Shown here one piece after another: positions 36,840-41,123 of a stretch of DNA of 41,123 nt. Each line of letters begins with the position of its first letter. The stretch's first letter is position 1. The stretch is from a virus. A model generated the notes under the pieces. That model saw nothing but the letters and a program-made list of their open reading frames with translations, was not told where the DNA came from and searched no databases. The DNA lies in IMG/VR virus record IMGVR_UViG_3300020401_000030, positions 1 to 41,123 of that record. One strand, given 5' to 3'. Position numbers and translations under genes: made by a program.

Positions 36840-36846
36840 ATAAATA
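36840..36846 (+). promoter_or_regulatory. Late-promoter-like box before the tail fibre gene
   Basis: ATAAATA at 36840-36846 (in the context TTTAATAAATATAAAG) lies in the short gap and ends 24 bases before the fibre ATG at 36871. A purine-rich GACAGGAAAA follows as a likely ribosome-binding region. Spacing matches the boxes before gp25, gp8 and the di-iron gene. Confidence 0.65.
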
Positions 36847-36870
36847 TAAAGACAGGAAAAACAATCAAAA

Positions 36871-38475
36871 ATGGCTGCTCCAGTATTACAGTTTAAGAGA
36901 GGTAACCTTGCGAGTTTGCCAGGTTTACAAGCAGGTGAACCAGGTTTCACCGTTGATAAGAATGATCTATATGTTGGTATAGACTCTACAACAACTAACA
37001 ACCAATTTATAGGATCAGCAAGATTCTGGGAAAAGGGAGATGCCACTAATGCCTCAGGTGTAAAATTAGTAGAGGCACAGAACAACGGTGCAAGTGCTAT
37101 CACTATCAAGGCACCTGCTTCATTGTCAGACAACCAAGTCTACGTGATGCCAGCAGCAGCAGTCAATAATGGATTCTTGAAATGTAATTCGTCAGGAGAA
37201 CTTTCATTTGATACTGCACCCCAAAACTCTGGTGCAGTTAGTGATATTGCAGTAACAGATGAATCTGCTGATACTACATGCTTCCCAATGTTTGCCACCC
37301 AAGCAACAGGTGACATTCAACCTAAGACTGGAACAAACCTTACATTCAATGCATCATCAGGAGAACTGACAGCGTCATCATTCTCAGGTAACCTCACAGG
37401 TGCTGTCACTGGTAACGTCTCTGGTTCATCAGGATCATGTACAGGTAATGCAGCAACTGCTACAGCACTAGCGAACGCAAGGACAATAGGTGGTGTATCA
37501 TTTGATGGTACAGCAAATATCAACTTGCCAGGTGTCAATGCTTCAGGTAACCAAGATACTTCAGGTAACGCAGCAACAGCAACAGCATTAGAAACAGCAA
37601 GAAATATAGGTGGTGTATCATTCGATGGTACAGCAAACATCAACCTACCAGGTGTAAACACTGCAGGTTCTCAAGATACAACAGGTAATGCAGACACTGC
37701 TACATTAGCAGCAACTTCTACTATCACTGCAAACAATACTACGAACGAAACTGTGTTCCCAGTATTTGTAGATGGTGCTACTGGTGCACAAGGTCTAGAA
37801 TCAGATACAGGACTCACATATAATCCAAGCACAGGTGCTCTATCATCAACAAGTTTTGTTGGTGCTCTTACAGGTGCTGTTACAGGTAACGTCTCAGGAA
37901 ACGTGACTGGTAACGTAACTGGTAACCAGTCAGGTGGTACAGTTTCTGCTACATCAGCAGCAGTAGCCGACCTTACATCTGGAAGAGTAGTTCTTGCAGG
38001 TTCATCTGGTGAACTAGAAGATAGTGGTAACCTTACCTTTGACGGATCTACATTGACAGTCACAGGTGCTGCAAGTGTAACTACCAACTTGACTATTGGT
38101 GGTAACTTGACAGTAAATGGTACTACCACTCAGGTCAATACAACAAACACAACTATTGAAGACGTTCTTCTTGAACTACAAGTTGTTGACGGTGGTGCAC
38201 TCAGCAGTGACACAGACAAAGACGTTGGTCTTGTATTGAACTACTACAGTGGTTCTGCAAAGAAAGCAGCGATATATTGGGATGACTCAGCAGGTAGAAT
38301 AGCACTAGGTGCAGAAGTATCTGAGTCAGCAGGGGTATTGACAGCAAGTGCATACTCAGGACTAGAGATTGGATCTCTATTTGTGAATGACTGTGCAGGT
38401 CAAACTCAAGTTATATCTTGTTCTGGTACAACAAGGTCATTAGAAAACATAACCATAGACGGTGGCTCGTTCTAG
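36871..38475 (+). CDS. Tail fibre-like protein with GN-rich repeats
   Basis: A 534-residue protein. The N terminus (LQFKRGNLASLPGLQAGEPGFTVDKNDLYVGIDS) is the common 'KRG...LP.L..GE.gf..d...LyVG' attachment segment of cyanophage fibres. The middle carries NAATATAL..AR.IGGVSFDGTANINLPGVN repeats and GAVTGNVSGNVTGN runs, typical of long trimeric fibres; a TIGGNLTVNGTTTQVNT segment and VDGGALSSDTDKDVGL follow. The C terminus (INDGGSF-type, ENITIDGGSF) is short, with no obvious peptidase or intramolecular chaperone. It probably forms a host-recognition or structural fibre. It has its own late box, and is followed by a small coiled-coil gene that may assist it. Confidence 0.85.
   Translation: MAAPVLQFKRGNLASLPGLQAGEPGFTVDKNDLYVGIDSTTTNNQFIGSARFWEKGDATNASGVKLVEAQNNGASAITIKAPASLSDNQVYVMPAAAVNNGFLKCNSSGELSFDTAPQNSGAVSDIAVTDESADTTCFPMFATQATGDIQPKTGTNLTFNASSGELTASSFSGNLTGAVTGNVSGSSGSCTGNAATATALANARTIGGVSFDGTANINLPGVNASGNQDTSGNAATATALETARNIGGVSFDGTANINLPGVNTAGSQDTTGNADTATLAATSTITANNTTNETVFPVFVDGATGAQGLESDTGLTYNPSTGALSSTSFVGALTGAVTGNVSGNVTGNVTGNQSGGTVSATSAAVADLTSGRVVLAGSSGELEDSGNLTFDGSTLTVTGAASVTTNLTIGGNLTVNGTTTQVNTTNTTIEDVLLELQVVDGGALSSDTDKDVGLVLNYYSGSAKKAAIYWDDSAGRIALGAEVSESAGVLTASAYSGLEIGSLFVNDCAGQTQVISCSGTTRSLENITIDGGSF
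37441..37680 (+). repeat. Two tandem 120-bp (40-residue) fibre repeats
   Basis: Copy one is 37441-37560 and copy two 37561-37680. Both encode GNAATATAL followed by an AR.IGGVSFDGTANINLPGV segment. Most differences are silent third-position changes, for example tttgat/ttcgat and aatatc/aacatc, so the protein repeat is under selection rather than freshly copied. A partial third unit begins at 37681. Confidence 0.85.
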
Positions 38476-38506
38476 CATATATAAATCAGTTATATAATCT
38501 TTCATC

Positions 38507-38701
38507 ATGAATGAAGAAGTAAACGCAGTTCTTCAGGTATATCAAAACAGAATCAACACTCTGACTGCTCAGAACATTGCTTTTGAGGCAAAGATCTTGA
38601 CTCTACAAAAACAGGTTCAGTCTTATCAAGAGAAGATAGGTGTCACAGGACCTGTGCCAGAGGCAGTTGACGGTGGAGAACTTGAAGAAAAAACTGAGTG
38701 A
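38507..38701 (+). CDS. Small coiled-coil protein, 64 residues
   Basis: NEEVNAVLQVYQNRINTLTAQNIAFEAKILTLQKQVQSY forms an uninterrupted heptad-like helix; the end is acidic (GGELEEKTE). Short coiled-coil proteins of this kind often follow fibre genes in T4-like cyanophages and may act as fibre chaperones or connectors; that role is inferred. The 31-base gap before it contains TATAAATC-like and TATAAT-like sequence (38481-38498) but no clear promoter. Its 3' end is also coding for the next gene in another frame. Confidence 0.65.
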   Translation: MNEEVNAVLQVYQNRINTLTAQNIAFEAKILTLQKQVQSYQEKIGVTGPVPEAVDGGELEEKTE

Positions 38702-39200
38702 GTATTTTAGTGGGATCTGGCAAGACCAAAATTTTGAATGCCTTCAGTATTCTGGCTATCAGTTGGTCGATTATGTCAATGATCAGACACCTTCCAGTGT
38801 CATAGACATAGGGTGTGGATACAACAGGTTCAAGGGTAAAATAAAAAATCTAATCGGTATCGATCCATACAACGATGCTGCAGATATCAAGGTGTCACTA
38901 GAGGACTACAAAGGTCCTACATCTGAGATTGCACTTTGTCTGGGATCTATAAACTTTGGTGACGAAGAAACTATAGATCACCAGATTGATGTGCTGCACA
39001 GACTTTGGAGGAAAGAAGCAATCTTCAGAGTCAATCCTGGCATACCGCATGACTGGTCAGACACTGACATCACTTGGTTTCCATGGACAGAAAAAAAGAT
39101 AAATAATATTGCATCACGTTTTAATTACACTATCAAGTGTCTTGAAACTGAGCAAGTGAAACAAGGTCACAAACGACTTTTCTTCATATATACTAAATAA
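38673..39200 (+). CDS. Class I SAM-dependent methyltransferase-like protein
   Basis: A protein of about 175 residues with SSVIDIGCGYNRFKGKI, which matches methyltransferase motif I (VxDxGCGxxxxKG), and IGIDPYNDAADI as motif II, then IALCLGSINFGDEETI near the place of motif IV. The start is uncertain. The frame is open from a GTG at 38640, but GTG 38673 (reading VENLKKKLSEYF) has an AGAGG stretch upstream and avoids most of the overlap with the coiled-coil gene; the family region begins soon after. The core is small and lacks an obvious target-recognition domain, so a small-molecule or protein substrate is more likely than DNA. It ends in a late-promoter-like box. Confidence 0.7.
   Translation: MENLKKKLSEYFSGIWQDQNFECLQYSGYQLVDYVNDQTPSSVIDIGCGYNRFKGKIKNLIGIDPYNDAADIKVSLEDYKGPTSEIALCLGSINFGDEETIDHQIDVLHRLWRKEAIFRVNPGIPHDWSDTDITWFPWTEKKINNIASRFNYTIKCLETEQVKQGHKRLFFIYTK
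39193..39199 (+). promoter_or_regulatory. Late-promoter-like box before the di-iron gene
   Basis: CTAAATA at 39193-39199 overlaps the stop of the methyltransferase-like gene and ends 23 bases before the ATG at 39223. It has the same form as the first box before gp25 and the same distance from the start codon as the fibre box. Confidence 0.6.
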
Positions 39201-39222
39201 CACTGTAGATAGGTAATTACAA

Positions 39223-39897
39223 ATGCTTTCTGGAACAGATTTCGTCAAGAAGATCAAGGAAGGAAACAAAGAATTGTTTGAAGCATCACGCTCAAACGTT
39301 CGTCGTTTCTTTGCATCGAAACCATCTGATGAGTATCTTGTCGAGCACTTCCGTGGACGTATGGTCAACGAAGCTCAGAACATGTACGCAATCGCTGGTC
39401 AAGTTGCATCCGCAGATCCTTCTACTGACGTAAAAGACTTAGAACTACTAAGCCGTCAAGCTATGGACGAAGCAAAGCACTTCCGTATGGTAAAGGAAGT
39501 AATCGAGCACATCACTGGTGAAGAACTAGATGTTGCTGCTGCATTTGCTGAAGAGGCAGAAAAACCTCAGGCAAAAGGTGCATCACTTCTTGAGAAGTAT
39601 GAAGCATCAGAAGATGAAGCTGCACTTGCTGCATACCAATTGGTAGCAGAAGGAAGAGCAGAAGCAGTATGGAACGAAATGGCAGACTGTGTAGAAGATA
39701 GATTTATCTCCTCACGTTATGCAACTATTGCTAAAGATGAAGGATTCCACTCAAACTTAGGTGGACGTACACTCTCCAAAATTGTTGAGGGTAAAGAAGA
39801 TCTTCAAGCACATGTACTTGGACTTGTAGAGAAAATGAGAGCAGATCTCCTAGAGATCAGCAACAAGAACACTGCTACTCCTCTAGCCGTTGTTTAA
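39223..39897 (+). CDS. Ferritin-like di-iron carboxylate protein
   Basis: A 224-residue, all-helical-looking protein. A four-helix di-iron pattern is visible: E50 (VNEAQ), E83xxH86 (DEAKH), a glutamate at 143 or 147 (AEGRAEAVW) and E173xxH176 (DEGFH). Two ExxH motifs placed about 90 residues apart fit the ferritin-like oxygenase and oxidase superfamily (MiaE/PaaA/aldehyde-deformylating type). It would bind two iron ions and activate oxygen or store iron; the substrate is unknown. Codon use is smoother and less AT-rich than nearby genes (many GCA/GAA/AAG/CTT with C-ending codons), which may mean high expression. It has its own late box and overlaps the opposing gene by 23 bases. Confidence 0.75.
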   Translation: MLSGTDFVKKIKEGNKELFEASRSNVRRFFASKPSDEYLVEHFRGRMVNEAQNMYAIAGQVASADPSTDVKDLELLSRQAMDEAKHFRMVKEVIEHITGEELDVAAAFAEEAEKPQAKGASLLEKYEASEDEAALAAYQLVAEGRAEAVWNEMADCVEDRFISSRYATIAKDEGFHSNLGGRTLSKIVEGKEDLQAHVLGLVEKMRADLLEISNKNTATPLAVV

Positions 39898-40498
39898 AGG
39901 TCTTACGACCCTTACGGATCTCATCGTCTAACCAATGCTTCTTGCAGGGAAAGACATACTTATGGTTGGCATCGACGCTTATAAAGTTGTCGATGCCTTC
40001 TTTTATGACTGGAAATTCTAGCATACGACCAAGGTACTCAACATACTTTTCTTTGTATAGAAAGAATGCTTCGTGATCTATGAAGTGTACTGCCATATCT
40101 TTATAGTATTCTAGTGCAGTGTCCATGGTGCACTCACCACCCACTCTTACTTGCTGTAGTTCGTTTATATTTCTGTCTCTAACAATAACTGCAATGATAG
40201 GTTGTACACCTAGCGATATCGCTTTCTGTGCAACCTCTTTTATTTTTGGTACTTGTCTGACACCATCATAGAAGAAAGGCACACTGACATTAGCACAGAA
40301 GAAATCACCCTCAGGAAATTCTAGTTCTTCTGGATGTACCCAGTATCTTGCAAATGGTTCTTCATCACTAGGAACCCAATACTTATCATGTAGACTCTCC
40401 CACCCAACCACGTTGGGGTGTAGAGATAGTATTCTGGCGAACAGGTGATTCCCAGATCCCTGAGGTCCTGTCACAATCAGTAGTTTTTTCATTGGCAT
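39875..40498 (-). CDS. P-loop sulfotransferase-like protein (207 residues)
   Basis: The N terminus KLLIVTGPQGSGNHLFARIL is a strand and loop as in sulfotransferase-type P-loop proteins, with glycine where the catalytic lysine would be. VIVRDRNINELQQVR is a plausible 3'-phosphate block (RDxxxxxxxQ) though without the usual serine. The second half (YKEKYVEYLGRMLEFPVIKEGIDNFISVDANHKYV) resembles the truncated gene at 40642, so they are paralogues. It is not clearly of the same subfamily as the eight genes at 1-9 kb. Start is ATG 40498 (or 40492). It converges on the di-iron gene with a 23-base overlap. Acceptor unknown. Confidence 0.65.
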   Translation of the reverse strand: MPMKKLLIVTGPQGSGNHLFARILSLHPNVVGWESLHDKYWVPSDEEPFARYWVHPEELEFPEGDFFCANVSVPFFYDGVRQVPKIKEVAQKAISLGVQPIIAVIVRDRNINELQQVRVGGECTMDTALEYYKDMAVHFIDHEAFFLYKEKYVEYLGRMLEFPVIKEGIDNFISVDANHKYVFPCKKHWLDDEIRKGRKTFKQRLEE

Positions 40499-40679
40499 TC
40501 CAGTGGCGGATTACTCCGCTAATAATAAAGCAATTAGTAATGAGGTAGGTAAAAAATATAACAGACCGTACCACAAGTACGTGATTGTCATATTCTTTTG
40601 TTCTGTCGTCTGAGAATGATCCGAGTGCATATTTCCAAATCCTAGCAGCATTTCCCATTCGATCCTTCATCGTAGGCAT
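40386..40679 (-). CDS. Small membrane protein, 97 residues, overlapping both neighbours
   Basis: The first 60 residues look real: MPTMKDRMGNAARIWKYALGSFSDDRTKEYDNHVL, then a hydrophobic segment (VVRSVIFFTYLITNCFIISGVI) fit for one membrane span, then RHWN. I have the impression that proteins with this form, ending near RHWN, occur in many myocyanophages. Here the frame continues another 35 unlikely-looking residues to a stop at 40386, so its last 113 bases also code, in another frame, for the P-loop gene. The first 38 bases overlap the upstream gene. Function unknown; position between two transferases suggests no specific role. Confidence 0.6.
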   Translation of the reverse strand: MPTMKDRMGNAARIWKYALGSFSDDRTKEYDNHVLVVRSVIFFTYLITNCFIISGVIRHWNANEKTTDCDRTSGIWESPVRQNTISTPQRGWVGEST

Positions 40680-41123
40680 GATCCGTCTCTTTTGTTATTG
40701 GTTTTCGATACTCTGGATTGTTTGGATTCCATGGAAAGGGAACTCCAGTCTTATTACCATCGTCAAGAGGATTCTCTTTGACATATCCGATATACTTTGC
40801 ATTCGCATCTTGTTCTAGTATTTCATTTACTCTATCATCGTACCATGCTATTGGTATACCTATGTCTAATGACTTCAAATATTCTGATTTATACAAATAT
40901 AACAATTCGTAACTAAGGAATTGTGGATTTTTGAATTTAGGTAATTGATCTAGGAAGTGTCTTGTGGTGGATTCTTCTCGTATTCTAGTTTGTTGATTAT
41001 GGAGTATGTTCTGATCCCTACCTATGACTATGACTCTGGTATCAATACCCAAGTCCTGTGCATTGGAGCAAAACTGCTCGACGTTTGGACACCATTTCGT
41101 CCCTTTACTTTGTATGCCAAGTG
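40642..41123 (-). CDS. P-loop/sulfotransferase-like protein, 5' end outside window
   Basis: The frame is open up to the window edge, so the N terminus is missing; a TTG at 41052 is not its true start. The visible 160 residues contain VIVIGRDQNILHNQQTR, matching VIVRDRNINELQQVR of the gene at 40498, then LSYELLYLYKSEYLKSLDIGIPI and ILEQDANAKYI, matching the Y-K-x-x-Y and VDANHKYV segments of the same gene. So the two are paralogues separated by a small membrane gene. The end (PWNPNNPEYRKPITKETD) is extra. Function is inferred at P-loop transferase level only. Confidence 0.65.
   Translation of the reverse strand, partial: LGIQSKGTKWCPNVEQFCSNAQDLGIDTRVIVIGRDQNILHNQQTRIREESTTRHFLDQLPKFKNPQFLSYELLYLYKSEYLKSLDIGIPIAWYDDRVNEILEQDANAKYIGYVKENPLDDGNKTGVPFPWNPNNPEYRKPITKETDHAYDEGSNGKCC

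Noticed and set aside
37400-38000. Regular repeats that might suggest a CRISPR array
   Set aside because: They are in-frame coding repeats of a fibre protein, without unique spacers between identical repeats.
38478-38498. Possible promoter (TATAAATC, TATAAT) before the coiled-coil gene
   Set aside because: The late box is imperfect and the TATAAT has no suitable -35 at 16-18 bases; AT-rich gaps give such matches by chance.

Overview
This window looks like part of the genome of a T4-like marine cyanophage (a contractile-tailed phage of Synechococcus or Prochlorococcus), or of a very close relative. The evidence is a baseplate block in T4-like order on the + strand: gp25, gp6, a giant gp7-like protein, a second large structural protein, gp8, and a giant DUF4815-type protein. 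It also has late-promoter-like CTAAATA/ATAAATA boxes before several structural genes, very tight gene packing, AT-rich DNA, and cyanophage-style tail fibre repeats. Assignments rest on motifs and remembered family features; no database search was possible.

Region 1 (1-12,053) is an accessory surface-chemistry island. It holds eight divergent paralogues of a sulfotransferase-like protein (one cut by the window start). Among them lie an HpaI-type aldolase, a 2OG-Fe(II)-oxygenase-like protein, two SGNH-hydrolase-like paralogues, an unrecognised 355-residue protein, a NodU/CmcH-type carbamoyltransferase and a tiny 30-residue ORF. Genes switch strand repeatedly with almost no intergenic DNA. Two divergent pairs start on the same CATG tetranucleotide, two convergent pairs overlap at their 3' ends, and most same-strand neighbours overlap by 1-20 bases. 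The enzymes together suggest decoration (sulfation, carbamoylation, acylation or deacylation) of a glycan or other surface molecule; the substrate is unknown.

Region 2 (12,036-13,052) is a self-contained unit: a sigma70-type promoter (TTGATA, 17-nt spacer, TATAAT), a GT-A glycosyltransferase, a small acidic protein, and an intrinsic terminator whose hairpin includes the stop codon. Late-promoter-like boxes follow directly, so the switch from middle/early-type to late transcription can be placed to within a few bases.

Region 3 (13,094-38,475) is the baseplate and tail fibre module. Three kinds of recurring beta-rich sequence module are shared between the giant proteins and also appear in gp8, suggesting growth by module shuffling. 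A small conserved-looking coiled-coil gene around 35.8-36.07 kb appears split by a one-base difference in an A8 run.

Region 4 (38,507-41,123) contains a small coiled-coil protein, a methyltransferase-like protein, a ferritin-like di-iron protein with its own late box, and a minus-strand group. That group has two related P-loop/sulfotransferase-like proteins flanking a small membrane protein. No tRNA, rRNA, CRISPR array, IS element or integrase was seen. No stretch above 300 bases lacks a gene.
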